Shown: positions 33,617 to 43,125, counted from the stretch's first letter. The stretch: DNA of 46,265 nt from Spartobacteria bacterium (GCA_009930475.1 RZYC01000025.1:1-46265); one strand, 5' to 3'. Notes: generated by a model from the sequence alone, not told the origin. Made by a program: numbers and translations.

Positions 33617-35727
33617 TGAAAACGATACAATATTCAATTGAACTGCTCAGTGATACGGAAACCGGAAGTGGGTTAGGCAGCGAAGCTATCAATGATGTCG
33701 TGGCCAGAAATCATATGGGGAAACCAGTTGTGCGCGGTACGCACCTCAAAGGGTTATTTCGCGACACGCTGACTCGGCTGGCGGGACAATACGAATGGTG
33801 CAGTCTGGTGGCTGACCATTGCTTCGGTCGTGGCGGTACGGAGGGAGATGACGGGATCTGCGGGAAAGTGCACATCGGCGATGCTCAGATAGAAACTGAT
33901 ACAAAAGTGCGTACCATTACTCGTACATGCTTAAATGAGCTGGGTGTCGCTGCGGGCGGAAGTCTCCGCACGACCGAGGCGGTGGCAGCTGGTACTGCTT
34001 TTACTGCATGTATCATGGTTAGTGATGAGGCACCTGACATTGTCATGTGTGCCCTGAAGTTGATTCTTCTCAGCCTCGAATCGATTGGCGGTGGGCGATC
34101 CAGGGGAAGCGGTGCCTGCCTTATTTCCATTGAAGGAGAATCAGAAACCCCGGGAAACCTGTTGAAACAGCTTCATACTATGGCATCAAAAGGAATTCCA
34201 GAACTGAATCTCATGAGATCGTGTGAACAGGATTATACCTCAGAACCTTCTGGTGATGCGGTATGTTTTCGTCTCGTATTTGAGGCTGATGAGCCGGTCT
34301 GCTGTCCAGAGATGCCGGTTGTTCAGCAAAAAAATGTCATCGAATCGGGCATCTGTATTCCATCATCTGCCGTATTGGGTATTGCCATTACAAGATTAGC
34401 ACAAATTGATAAAGGTTTGGCTCAGGCAGCATTTGAAGATGAACGCACACGAGCCTGGTCGCTGATGCCGTGTCCCGGTGCCGATGCCGCGCAGGGTGCC
34501 ATTCCGGTGCGCGTTGCGCTGAGCCATCGAATGAGCAAATTGCCCAACGATCAAGATCAATATGAATTCGGTGATGTTGCCATTGAACCCTATGACTGGC
34601 GGACGGTCGCCAAAGGATCGCCCTTGAAGGGCAGTGACGGCATCCTGATTAAATCGGACTCGGCCAACAGAGTTCAATTGTGGAAAAGCGGAGCCATTCC
34701 CCGTATTCTTACTTCACACTCTGTTCATTATCAACCGGGGCATAATGGAGATGGCATTGAGAAAACCCGGAATTTGTTTACGATGGAGTCCTTAGCACCG
34801 ATGACCTATGTCGGTATGATTACACTACCGGCGAAAGCGGCGGATGTTTTTGAAAAATCATTGAAGGATCATGCTGTGATATCTGTAGGTAAAACACGCT
34901 CGGTTCGTGGAAGCGGCCGATTGCGTGCGGAGCGTATATCATCGCTGGAGAAGACCTTTGATGACTGGGAAAAAGAGGTCTTCGTCTTACAGACTCCCGC
35001 CGATTTTCCAGATCACTGGACTGATGAAGAAATCAGGACGCATTCTGCAGAAGAGATGCTGGCCCGATTAGTGAAAGAAAGCGGATGGGGTGAAGTAAAA
35101 AGGAATGTACGGCAACGTGGTTCCATCAAAATAACCACTCAGGCAAATTACGGGGTTCGGTTTGGATGGAATCGCCATGCATCAAAGCAGGGCGTGGCAA
35201 AAACAAATCGGTTGCAGGCTCGCAGGGTGTTTCTGCCCGGTTCGGTGTTTGTCCTTGAAAAGCAGCCGGATAATCTGAATGAACTGCTGATTCGCGGATT
35301 GGGTGTTCAGAGCGGAAGGATTGATTCCGATCGACAACGAGGATTTGGTGCGGTGCTGCCTCATCCCGGCATTGCCACATCTCCATATACACGCAAACCC
35401 GAATTTGAGCGAATCGATTCCGTTGACGAAGCAGGGAAAATCGCCCTGAATTTCTTTGAACGCTCTCGCAGTTCCGGATTGAGTGCCAGTCAGATTGCCG
35501 CGCTTGCCAATCGTATTCCGGCCAAAGGAAAAGAGGGGGCGCTGGCTTATTTACAGCGACAGAAATCACAGCGAACCTCACGTATATGGGAGCGATGGTC
35601 TGACGTGTATGAGGATTTAAGTACAGAAATAAAGAAAGATCCACGACGAGCCGCTCGTGTACTGCGTGTCTGGCAGGACTTAATTATTGCAGATAGAAAA
35701 GACAGAGAGGAGAACTCCGATGCATAA
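33616..35727 (+). CDS. Cas7-Cas5-Cas11 fusion of type III-D variant type
   Basis: The 703-residue protein joins three backbone parts. Residues 1-205 are a Cas7 RAMP fold: GSGLGSEAINDVVARNHMGKPVVRGTHLKGLFRDTLTRL, with Asp27 in the position of the catalytic Asp, then GGGRSRGSGACLISI (the Gly-rich loop). Residues about 215-595 are a Csx10/Cas5-like RAMP: CIPSSAVLGIAITRLA, RNLFTMESLAPMTYVGMI, GKTRSVRGSGRLRAERI, RQRGFGAVLPHPG. The last 100 residues are helical and basic (GKIALNFFERSRSSGLSASQIAALANRI ... RAARVLRVWQDLIIADRKDR), fitting a Cas11 small subunit. This domain order is that of the type III-D variant effector described from cyanobacteria. An ATG three bases earlier (33613) overlaps the cas10 stop; both starts share GGAGG. 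Confidence 0.82.
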   Translation: MKTIQYSIELLSDTETGSGLGSEAINDVVARNHMGKPVVRGTHLKGLFRDTLTRLAGQYEWCSLVADHCFGRGGTEGDDGICGKVHIGDAQIETDTKVRTITRTCLNELGVAAGGSLRTTEAVAAGTAFTACIMVSDEAPDIVMCALKLILLSLESIGGGRSRGSGACLISIEGESETPGNLLKQLHTMASKGIPELNLMRSCEQDYTSEPSGDAVCFRLVFEADEPVCCPEMPVVQQKNVIESGICIPSSAVLGIAITRLAQIDKGLAQAAFEDERTRAWSLMPCPGADAAQGAIPVRVALSHRMSKLPNDQDQYEFGDVAIEPYDWRTVAKGSPLKGSDGILIKSDSANRVQLWKSGAIPRILTSHSVHYQPGHNGDGIEKTRNLFTMESLAPMTYVGMITLPAKAADVFEKSLKDHAVISVGKTRSVRGSGRLRAERISSLEKTFDDWEKEVFVLQTPADFPDHWTDEEIRTHSAEEMLARLVKESGWGEVKRNVRQRGSIKITTQANYGVRFGWNRHASKQGVAKTNRLQARRVFLPGSVFVLEKQPDNLNELLIRGLGVQSGRIDSDRQRGFGAVLPHPGIATSPYTRKPEFERIDSVDEAGKIALNFFERSRSSGLSASQIAALANRIPAKGKEGALAYLQRQKSQRTSRIWERWSDVYEDLSTEIKKDPRRAARVLRVWQDLIIADRKDREENSDA

Positions 35728-37147
35728 AATAACTCAACGACTGGTGCTGCCTCTTGAATTCCCGCAGGGTATTTGTGCCGGCGAACAAAGTGACGGGAAT
35801 TCATTGTTTATTGCCCGCGATGGAATGAAACGTCCGGTTCTGCGCGGTACGGCTCTTGCAGGCGCACTGCGCCACGCCTGTTATCAGCTCGAAAAACAAA
35901 GAGCATTGGGCGATGATTTTACGGCGATGAGCACAGACGATTGGTTTGGCTGCGCATCCTATCAGGACGAAGGGACTGAAAGTATATTGAAAGTGCCTGA
36001 TTGTCTGCTTCAGACTTCAGATCATGAAAGTTATACCCGTACTCATATTGCGGTAAGCCGACATAGCGGTGCGGTGCTTGATCATGCATTGTTTACCTTG
36101 GAGGCACTACCTCCGGGGACATGGACCGATGTCTGTCTTTATCTGGAAACAGAAAAGGAGGATCAGAAGGCGGCTACGGCGTTTCTTCGTGATTTAGTTT
36201 CTCTGTTTGAACAGGGCATGGCATTGGGCGGAAATACGGCTCGCGGTCTCGGTTATGCAAAACTCAGATCGACGCCGCTCTGGCGTGTGTTTGATGCAGA
36301 ACATGTGGATGAGCAGGCCGAGCTGCTCGATGAAAAGTTTGCATGGCGAAAGGGAGTGATTCCAAATACCGGGTCTCCGATTACAGCAGATGATGAGGGA
36401 GCTGGATATGTTTTCAAACTGGATCTCAAGCTCGGCATGCCTGAGGGTGAGGACCTTGTTGTGGGTGACGGAGCCGGTCTGGATTATGATTTGGAACCGC
36501 AGCGTGTACTTTGTGCGGACGGAAAAGAGCATTGGCGGATTCCCGGATCTTCGCTGCGCGGTATGCTGCGCGGCTGGATGACCCGGCTGGCGGCCCGTGA
36601 TTCACGGTTCAGTGTCGCTGATACGGCAGATCGTTATCGCAATGGGACACAACCTGTCGGCGATGATTTGGCTTGGGGATTTTCGAATGCAGAAGACCGC
36701 ACTGCGATTCAGGATCGGCTCAGCAAAAATGCCGGAGATCTATCGACCCTCATAACCTGTCCGGTGATGCGTTTGTTCGGTTCGGGTTTTTCAAAAGGAA
36801 GAATTCATGTTTCCGATGCGGTTGACCCTGTTCCGGTTCAGCCTAATAAACAGCAGCAGCGGTCGCATGTCGGGATTGACCGGTTTTCGGGCGGTGCAAC
36901 GGAAGGTTTTTTCTTCCAGAATATCGTGCTGACCGGAGATTCTCAGTTTCCCTTATCAATCACTATTAATGAACCCGAAGAATACGAAATAGACTGGCTG
37001 ATTTCAGCATTACGCGCCTTGGATATCGGGATTCTTCGCGTCGGCTCCAGTAAGGCCAGCGGGCGTTTGGCCATGATCGAGCGGCCTCTGGCCAAAGGAC
37101 CGTTTAAAGAAAAATTTGAAACAGCGATAGCAGGGGAGCATATCTAA
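35720..37147 (+). CDS. Double Cas7 protein (two RAMP domains)
   Basis: The 475-residue protein has two Csm3-like Cas7 units in tandem. In unit 1, GEQSDGNSLFIARDGMKRPVLRGTALAGALRHA has Asp25 at the expected cleavage position, with GGNTARGLGYAKL as the Gly-rich loop. In unit 2, from about residue 215, VGDGAGLDYDLEPQRVLCADGKEHWRIPGSSLRGMLRGWMTRL is followed by the Cas7 finger region SRHVGIDRFSGGATEGFFF-like (here HVGIDRFSGGATEGFFF) and ILRVGSSKASGRLAMI. Each unit should bind six nucleotides of crRNA and cut target RNA once. The start at 35720 overlaps the preceding gene by 8 bases and has GAGAGGAG before it. Confidence 0.85.
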   Translation: MHKITQRLVLPLEFPQGICAGEQSDGNSLFIARDGMKRPVLRGTALAGALRHACYQLEKQRALGDDFTAMSTDDWFGCASYQDEGTESILKVPDCLLQTSDHESYTRTHIAVSRHSGAVLDHALFTLEALPPGTWTDVCLYLETEKEDQKAATAFLRDLVSLFEQGMALGGNTARGLGYAKLRSTPLWRVFDAEHVDEQAELLDEKFAWRKGVIPNTGSPITADDEGAGYVFKLDLKLGMPEGEDLVVGDGAGLDYDLEPQRVLCADGKEHWRIPGSSLRGMLRGWMTRLAARDSRFSVADTADRYRNGTQPVGDDLAWGFSNAEDRTAIQDRLSKNAGDLSTLITCPVMRLFGSGFSKGRIHVSDAVDPVPVQPNKQQQRSHVGIDRFSGGATEGFFFQNIVLTGDSQFPLSITINEPEEYEIDWLISALRALDIGILRVGSSKASGRLAMIERPLAKGPFKEKFETAIAGEHI

Positions 37148-39519
37148 TGAGCAAAATAGAAGAATTCAGTGATTTTGTGAATAGCAAGATCGAAAATGAA
37201 GCAAAGGTGTCCCAGTTCAAAAAATGGCTGGACGGCAAAAAAAGGACCGATGAAGAAAGACAGCAGGGGCAGGTACTGCTGGATGCCTATGCCCGCAAGG
37301 ATAAAGCACCGGTTCCTTCTTCAGTTACGCGCTCGAAATCGATAACACCACAGCATGTATCTACCTCACAGGGTTCATCGAATAAAGCGGATAACGAAAG
37401 AGCGGGCGACCCGGGGTTGATCGGTGGTAAGTTCAAAAATCCATATACCTTCATCCCTTTCCCTGATCAACCGCCTGTTCGTCACGCTCCCACACCTTTG
37501 ACCATCGATGAAATTGAACTGGATCGTTTCACAGGGGTTATTGATATCGATGTGAAATTATGTTCACCGCTGTTGACGAACGACCCGGTAGAAATAGCGG
37601 AAGTAGATCAACATAAAACCTATCGGGCATTGACCATCGATGATCATGTCATTGTCCCTGCTACGGGAGTTCGCGGTTCGCTGCGCTCCCTTATGTCCAC
37701 GCTGACCGGCGGGACACTGGGGCATATCGATGAAGAACTCTGGTTATGCCAGGGACGTGATCTGAATCTTGGTCCGGCATCCGCTCAATCGAAGAACAAA
37801 TATCCTGATCAGGTGTTTCTCGGTCAGGTTATTTCGCCGGGTGGAATTTATCGGGACGGTCAGATTCAGCTGGGTCAGACACAGTTAATCAAACTGAAGG
37901 AGCTTGAAACCATCGCGCTCCGCAGCGGAGTCAAACTGGAGCGTCCCGGAAACAACGTTTCGTATTTGTGGCTGGATGACGCCCGTAGCAGTATTTCACG
38001 ATCCGCCGATGCTCGTCATCCTTGGAAAATCAAGTTGTCAGGACGCCCCATTAAAAAGGACGGGAAGCGCGAAGGACTGTTCAAAGCCGATGGTCCGATT
38101 GTCACACTGCCGGCCGCATTATGGTCTGCCTATGCCGGCAGAAATCGCCACGGTATACGACCTGAATTAAAAAGAGGTGATCTAGTATGGTTAGAGCCGA
38201 TCGACCTCAAACTGAATAAAATCAGCACTGCCGCTCAGATTAAGTCCATTCAATGGGCCCGCTGGGGGCGCGGAGGTGAACGGTTGCTGGATATCATTGC
38301 AGCAGCACATCCTCATCAGATACCGGATGCCTATAACCCGGATGGACTGGTGGATGAAGTGACGGATTTGTTTGGACAGGTTCCGCGTGAGGATATGGTC
38401 AAAGAAGTGGGGTGTTTTGCTAACGGTGATGTATCTGACCAGCCCGGGCCCGCCGGTCCGTTTGTTGCCCGGATCCGTTGTTCGAATCTGGTATTCGAAA
38501 ACGCAAAGAATAAGTGTGAAAAGGAGGTGGTGCTCGCTCCGCTGGGTCAGCCGCACCCCGGCTGTGCCGCATTTTATCGTGATCCCAAAGAACCAAATAC
38601 CCAGAAGGCGGCGGATAAAATTTCCAACAGCAAGCTGCCGCTGCGAGGATTTAAGGTCTATCGGAACACGTCAGAACGCGACGAAAATGCCCCGTGGAAA
38701 TATTCCGTTCAAGGAGTCTATGATGAAACGGGCAATCTGAAAGATCCGCACCAGAAAATCAACAAAACCGTCGATCTGCTGCCGGAAACCGCTGGGATAA
38801 AGGGTCGTCTGCGGTTGACGGTGCGGGCATTGAATGCCCGTGAACTGGCTTTGTTACTGGCGGCATGCAGCGTTGACTGGCGACTGGGCGGCGGAAAGCC
38901 ACTGGGCTTGGGACACTGCTATGCACAATCGGTGATTCTTCGTAAATTCGAAGATGATGGATTACTCCACGATATCGCGCAGTTTACCAGAGATGACACT
39001 GGCTCTTCGGTGCTTCCCGAACCTTATTCAGGGATCATTCAGAAAGATAAAAATCTCTGTGAACGGATTGAACTATGGCGGGCATCTCAGCAACAAGTGG
39101 ATAAGCTGCGTTATCCGCGTGCGGTGGATGAGAATACAAATGGGAAGAGCCGCGGTGGACACGTCTGGTTCTCTCGCCATGCACAGCCGAGTAAAGGTCA
39201 GGACGAGCATGCAAATGCTGTAGGATTGCAGGCATTGCATTTAGAGGGAAACCTGAAAAAAGAGGCAGATGCCCCGAGATTGAGTGCACAGCCATTGCCG
39301 ATGCTGAATCCTGATTATCCCGGAAATGATGATCTTTTCGGATATGATCTGTTTGCCGGGGAGGGAGAAGAATGGTTCATAAAACAAAAAAATAATGAAA
39401 GGCATTATAAGAAATTTGAGCCCTTTGATCCCGTAAAACATGCCCGTTCAAGTGATAAAAGCGGTGGCAATACCAGTCAGAACAGAAATAGCAGACAGCA
39501 GCGGAGAGATCGACGTTGA
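37147..39519 (+). CDS. Cas7-like RAMP protein with insertions (TIGR03986-like)
   Basis: The 790-residue protein starts with a charged helical segment and linker (1-95). The lead-in KFKNPYTFIPFPDQPP is typical of the TIGR03986 RAMP family of type III-D loci. The Cas7 core has IDIDVKLCSPLLTNDPVEI...DHVIVPATGVRGSLRSLMSTLTGG and, near the end of the fold, DWRLGGGKPLGLGHCY (Gly-rich loop). Long insertions lie between these. The C-terminus is a basic, disordered tail (SSDKSGGNTSQNRNSRQQRRDRR). It begins in a TAATG overlap with the double-Cas7 gene. I infer that it is the terminal backbone subunit of the complex. The N-terminal helical part may contact neighbouring subunits. Confidence 0.82.
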   Translation: MSKIEEFSDFVNSKIENEAKVSQFKKWLDGKKRTDEERQQGQVLLDAYARKDKAPVPSSVTRSKSITPQHVSTSQGSSNKADNERAGDPGLIGGKFKNPYTFIPFPDQPPVRHAPTPLTIDEIELDRFTGVIDIDVKLCSPLLTNDPVEIAEVDQHKTYRALTIDDHVIVPATGVRGSLRSLMSTLTGGTLGHIDEELWLCQGRDLNLGPASAQSKNKYPDQVFLGQVISPGGIYRDGQIQLGQTQLIKLKELETIALRSGVKLERPGNNVSYLWLDDARSSISRSADARHPWKIKLSGRPIKKDGKREGLFKADGPIVTLPAALWSAYAGRNRHGIRPELKRGDLVWLEPIDLKLNKISTAAQIKSIQWARWGRGGERLLDIIAAAHPHQIPDAYNPDGLVDEVTDLFGQVPREDMVKEVGCFANGDVSDQPGPAGPFVARIRCSNLVFENAKNKCEKEVVLAPLGQPHPGCAAFYRDPKEPNTQKAADKISNSKLPLRGFKVYRNTSERDENAPWKYSVQGVYDETGNLKDPHQKINKTVDLLPETAGIKGRLRLTVRALNARELALLLAACSVDWRLGGGKPLGLGHCYAQSVILRKFEDDGLLHDIAQFTRDDTGSSVLPEPYSGIIQKDKNLCERIELWRASQQQVDKLRYPRAVDENTNGKSRGGHVWFSRHAQPSKGQDEHANAVGLQALHLEGNLKKEADAPRLSAQPLPMLNPDYPGNDDLFGYDLFAGEGEEWFIKQKNNERHYKKFEPFDPVKHARSSDKSGGNTSQNRNSRQQRRDRR

Positions 39520-39544
39520 CGCAAAAAATTTGCGGAAGGAACGT

Positions 39545-39568
39545 CATAGACCCCTTTTGGGGTCTATG
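39545..39568. terminator. 10-bp perfect hairpin after the effector-complex genes
   Basis: CATAGACCCC (39545-39554) pairs exactly with GGGGTCTATG (39559-39568) over TTTT. It follows the last complex gene by 25 bases. There is no U run, so it may only attenuate or protect the upstream mRNA and lower expression of the CARF genes relative to the complex. Confidence 0.55.
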
Positions 39569-39594
39569 AATCCTTTGAAAAGGTTTTGAGAAAC

Positions 39595-39650
39595 GTCCAA
39601 TGATTGGAACTTTTTGCGTAGGCGGTTTGTCAAAGTTCCAATGATTGGAA
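39595..39650. repeat. Two TTCCAA-n3-TTGGAA palindromes between complex and CARF genes
   Basis: TCCAATGATTGGA lies at 39596-39608, and the longer AGTTCCAATGATTGGAACT is centred on 39636-39650. Both share the TGA centre with one of the copies near 22540. They lie 46 to 100 bases before the Csx1-type gene. Confidence 0.85.
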
Positions 39651-39695
39651 CTTTTATAGAATTGAAGAGAACGCATGAAAATAAAGGAATAACTG

Positions 39696-40976
39696 ATGAA
39701 ATTATTAATCTCTATTGTTGGGTTTGGTAAATATGAACCCGTAATAATCAAGATGCCATGGTGCCCGGATGCAGAAATAAGCAAAGGGGAATGCTATCAT
39801 CAGGAAGCCCTGCGCCGCGCCCTCCAGCCCGATTATTTTATGCTGGCCGGAACGGTGGAAGCGAAAGAAAAGCATGGCGTTCATATTCCCAATGATCAGT
39901 ATGTTCTCCTTACCAAAGGAACGACGGAAGATGAATTCTGGGCTATGTTTTCGGCGGTTACAGATGCCATGGATGCGCTGCCACACAGCGACGATGGCTG
40001 GGATATTCATCTGGATCTGACGCATGGTTTTCGTGTGCAGCCCATGTTTCTGTCGGCGGCGGTGCGTTATCTGTGCAAATTGAACAGCCAATATTTCCGT
40101 CTGGCGGAGGTCTATTATAACCTGTATGAACACGGTCACCCGGAATCGCCGCTGCTGCAGGCCACGGCGATTGTTGAAATGGAAAATGTGGCGCAGGATG
40201 TGAATTTATTTTTATCCTATTCGGTGGCAGATCCTCTGTATCAGCGACTGCATCGGTTGCAGAAGGACATCGAAGACCACGTCAAACGGCCGTTGATGGC
40301 CGAAGGACTTGCTAAAAAACAACTGTCGAAGGCGATTGGTCAGGCATTCAGTGACCATCCGGAAATCAATATTCTGTGCACCCTCTGCAACAAATTGAAG
40401 GCGTTTTCCGCGATGATCGGTACCAATTATACCCCGGATGCAGCGGAGATCACCCGCAGTATTTATGAGGTGGCCGATGAGGCGGAAGCGTGTTTTCGCG
40501 GTCGATTGCGTCCGCTGGGTCAGGCACTGGGTCGGTTGCGCAGAGATTTGAATGCTTTGCTGCCGGAAGATAAGAAGCCGCTGTGGATCTGGCATGCGGC
40601 ACTGGCGAAATGGTGTCTGGAGCGTAGATTATATCAGCAGGCACTGACGCATGCCAATGAACTGATTGTTACGCGGGCCTGTGAAGAAGCGGGTAGAAAT
40701 CCGTTGAATAAAGAGGATCGTGAGTGCAGCGGCCCCCCCCTGCATGCGATGCATAAAGATGATTCGATCAAAACTCCCGAAGCGCTGAAACCGCTGCTGA
40801 ATGCATGGAGTACGGTGGTCGATGCACGCAATGCCGTGAATCATGCCTGTACCAACGGTTCAAGTGAGTCGACGATGGGACCGGATCAGCTCAGTAAGCA
40901 TATTGCCGACAAGGTGGTGCGGCTGCTGGATGAAAATGCGAAGCTCACGGGAGCGCTGGCGGATTATCATGAATAA
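39696..40976 (+). CDS. Csx1-type CARF-HEPN ribonuclease (DxTHG family)
   Basis: The 426-residue protein starts with a CARF fold: MKLLISIVGFGKYEPVIIK, then GWDIHLDLTHGFRVQPMFLSAAVRYL near residues 102-128, with the DxTHG motif of the Csx1/Csx2 (TIGR02221-like) family. A helical middle follows. The C-terminal HEPN domain has DARNAVNHACTNG near 376-388, giving the RNxxxH active site. It should bind cyclic oligoadenylate from Cas10 and then cut RNA unspecifically. The gene is 176 bases downstream of the complex genes, and its stop overlaps the next start by 8 bases. Confidence 0.9.
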   Translation: MKLLISIVGFGKYEPVIIKMPWCPDAEISKGECYHQEALRRALQPDYFMLAGTVEAKEKHGVHIPNDQYVLLTKGTTEDEFWAMFSAVTDAMDALPHSDDGWDIHLDLTHGFRVQPMFLSAAVRYLCKLNSQYFRLAEVYYNLYEHGHPESPLLQATAIVEMENVAQDVNLFLSYSVADPLYQRLHRLQKDIEDHVKRPLMAEGLAKKQLSKAIGQAFSDHPEINILCTLCNKLKAFSAMIGTNYTPDAAEITRSIYEVADEAEACFRGRLRPLGQALGRLRRDLNALLPEDKKPLWIWHAALAKWCLERRLYQQALTHANELIVTRACEEAGRNPLNKEDRECSGPPLHAMHKDDSIKTPEALKPLLNAWSTVVDARNAVNHACTNGSSESTMGPDQLSKHIADKVVRLLDENAKLTGALADYHE

Positions 40977-42282
40977 AACCGGCATGATCCTCATCGCCAG
41001 TGAACAGCTCTGGCCCAATATCCAGGGACTGATGCACTGGCAGCTGCATGTGGCTTCTATCGATTTTGTGTGCATCTGCCATACAGCCAGCGACCGCTTC
41101 AGTAAACAGCCGGCCTATCGTCTGCGGGACTTTATTTGTACATGCTGGCCAAACTGCCGGGTGGAACTTACCAGCGATACCGATCCCCTACCCCATGTCG
41201 TCACCGCAACCATTCGCAAGAGCATGCAAAGTAATCCCATGCACCGATGGATAATCAATGCCACCGGCGGCACCAAACTCATGTTTGCCGGTGCGCTGCA
41301 ATGTACCGGCATGCCCGGAGTATCCATGATCTACCGCGAAATTTCGGGAGACTGGTATACCCTCACGCAATCGCCTTCCGGCCTGCGCACCGTCGCCCTG
41401 TCCGTCGACCCCGGTGATACCGATCGTATTCCCGTTCCGCTGCTGCTTGCGCTTCAGACCAACAGTTCAGAGAACACGACCTGGCATTGGCAGGAACCGT
41501 TACCACTGGTTCTGCCAGAAATCCTCCAGCGACTGGAAACCCACGGCTTTCAATATCAGTGGCTGACCGAGAAGACGTTTACCCACGAAAGTGATAAAGG
41601 GCATGTGTTTGAGGCTTTTCTCACCGCATGTATCAAGGCCATCGGTATTACCTCCGTGGTCTGGAATGCCAGTCTGGCCAGAGACAAAGGCAGCCATCTG
41701 ATTGAAGTCGATATCGTGGCCAATCATCGCGGCAAGCTATACCTGTTTGACTGTAAAACGGGAACCAACAGCCGTCCCGCCACACAGGCTAAAGAATCCG
41801 CTTCCAATCGCCAGTCCATGGGCGGTGCCGCCTCGGTCTGCATTATCGTTCGCCCCGACCACACGCTGCAGGAAGACCAGCGGCTGCTCATGGATTCAAT
41901 GAAAATGCAATACATTGATGCTTCACATCTTCCGCGGTTATTCTCCCGACTCTGCGAACTGTTCGGCATAGCAGTTACGCCACGTATCCAGCAAATGGAT
42001 AAATCTATGAAAACGGCATGCAGTCACCGACAGCAAGCCGCTAAATTACCTCCATTGTGCACGGACAAACCTGCCGAAGAGGTGGTCACGGTGGAATGCA
42101 CCGGGGTTACATCCAAAAACGGTCTGATGAAGTACCAGATACTGAATGGAACGTCGGAACAGCTTGGTTTTTTGACCAACAGCAGCCCGAAACCGGACAA
42201 TCCTCAAAAAGCAGATCGCTTTACCTGCAAACTACTGGCCGCTATGCCGAAAAACCACCAGTTCCACTGGCTCGGAGAATGA
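40969..42282 (+). CDS. Card1/Can2-type CARF nuclease (DUF1887-like)
   Basis: From the ATG at 40969 the 437-residue protein has an N-terminal CARF domain ending in WIINATGGTKLMFAGAL (about residues 93-109), the TGGTK ligand motif of DUF1887 proteins. The PD-(D/E)xK nuclease part shows GHVFEAFLTACIKAIG (Glu near 214), HLIEVDIVANHRGKLYLFDCKTG (the EVD ... DCK pair near 245-260) and a following helix. A C-terminal segment (350-437) is of unknown fold. This family degrades nucleic acid, often single-stranded DNA and RNA, once a cyclic oligoadenylate binds. The gene is coupled to the Csx1-type gene. Confidence 0.9.
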   Translation: MNKTGMILIASEQLWPNIQGLMHWQLHVASIDFVCICHTASDRFSKQPAYRLRDFICTCWPNCRVELTSDTDPLPHVVTATIRKSMQSNPMHRWIINATGGTKLMFAGALQCTGMPGVSMIYREISGDWYTLTQSPSGLRTVALSVDPGDTDRIPVPLLLALQTNSSENTTWHWQEPLPLVLPEILQRLETHGFQYQWLTEKTFTHESDKGHVFEAFLTACIKAIGITSVVWNASLARDKGSHLIEVDIVANHRGKLYLFDCKTGTNSRPATQAKESASNRQSMGGAASVCIIVRPDHTLQEDQRLLMDSMKMQYIDASHLPRLFSRLCELFGIAVTPRIQQMDKSMKTACSHRQQAAKLPPLCTDKPAEEVVTVECTGVTSKNGLMKYQILNGTSEQLGFLTNSSPKPDNPQKADRFTCKLLAAMPKNHQFHWLGE

Positions 42283-42286
42283 AAAT

Positions 42287-43111
42287 ATGAACCCCGCTCT
42301 AAATAATCTCTACGACCTCCTCGAATCCATCCATATCAGGGCACTCGAAGGTGTCCTGTTTCTTGATGAGGAAGTCCCCCTTCGCCAGATGGCTTCCGCT
42401 ACCCTGCGCGGCATCGCCGGCCATGCCCTGCGGGCACGGCACCCGGAAATGGTAGATCGCTGGTTTAAACCCGGTGCAGGCAATGATATGCCGTCGGCCT
42501 GCATTTTTCAGAACTTGCAGCGCGATACCGCGTCAACCAGTCAATTCCCATTCCGTATCTTGACATGGGATCCCGACGGGGATTTATTGGAAGCACTGTA
42601 TACGTCCATGGAATCCATTTCCGGAGTTCCTTTCGGCGAAACCAATGCCACCATCGCTCACATTGAATGGGATGCCCCGCTAACCATTCAGTTTGCCGAT
42701 TCGCTTCCGGATAATCCCCGCCAGCGTGTCATTCTCCATACACCCTTTCGCTATCAGTACCGAAACCAATGGATTACAGAACAACATCTCAATCTGAATA
42801 TAATCGCACGCGCCACGGTCACTCGCTTGAATAAAATCAGTCAGTTCTACGGCAGTAATATGTACCTTCACGCCCGCCCTTTTCTTGATGATGCCGATCA
42901 AGCTGTCATAACACAGCGTGACCTCATCACGCGCACCTGGCGACGATCCAGTACCCAGCATCGTAATATCGATATCTCCGGAATCACCGGCTCCATCAAT
43001 GTGGACAACATGTCTCCCCTCCTCACCAACCTGCTCTTTACCTGCGCCGCCTTTCATATTGGCAAGCATACCGTCGAAGGTTGCGGCCATATTCTTATGT
43101 CTGATTGCTAG
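42287..43111 (+). CDS. cas6: Cas6-type crRNA-processing endoribonuclease
   Basis: The 274-residue protein has the layout of type III Cas6 (RAMP superfamily): [17 protein letters not shown] near residue 32, [21 protein letters not shown] in the middle, and a C-terminal ferredoxin-like half with [15 protein letters not shown] ... [25 protein letters not shown], where HIGKxTxxGxGH is the Gly-rich loop. It would cut the repeat transcript within or after its hairpin. It lies 4 bases after the Card1-type gene and ends 416 bases before the array, so array and operon are co-oriented. Confidence 0.85.
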   Translation: MNPALNNLYDLLESIHIRALEGVLFLDEEVPLRQMASATLRGIAGHALRARHPEMVDRWFKPGAGNDMPSACIFQNLQRDTASTSQFPFRILTWDPDGDLLEALYTSMESISGVPFGETNATIAHIEWDAPLTIQFADSLPDNPRQRVILHTPFRYQYRNQWITEQHLNLNIIARATVTRLNKISQFYGSNMYLHARPFLDDADQAVITQRDLITRTWRRSSTQHRNIDISGITGSINVDNMSPLLTNLLFTCAAFHIGKHTVEGCGHILMSDC

Positions 43112-43125
43112 AAGGGTGAAGCAAG

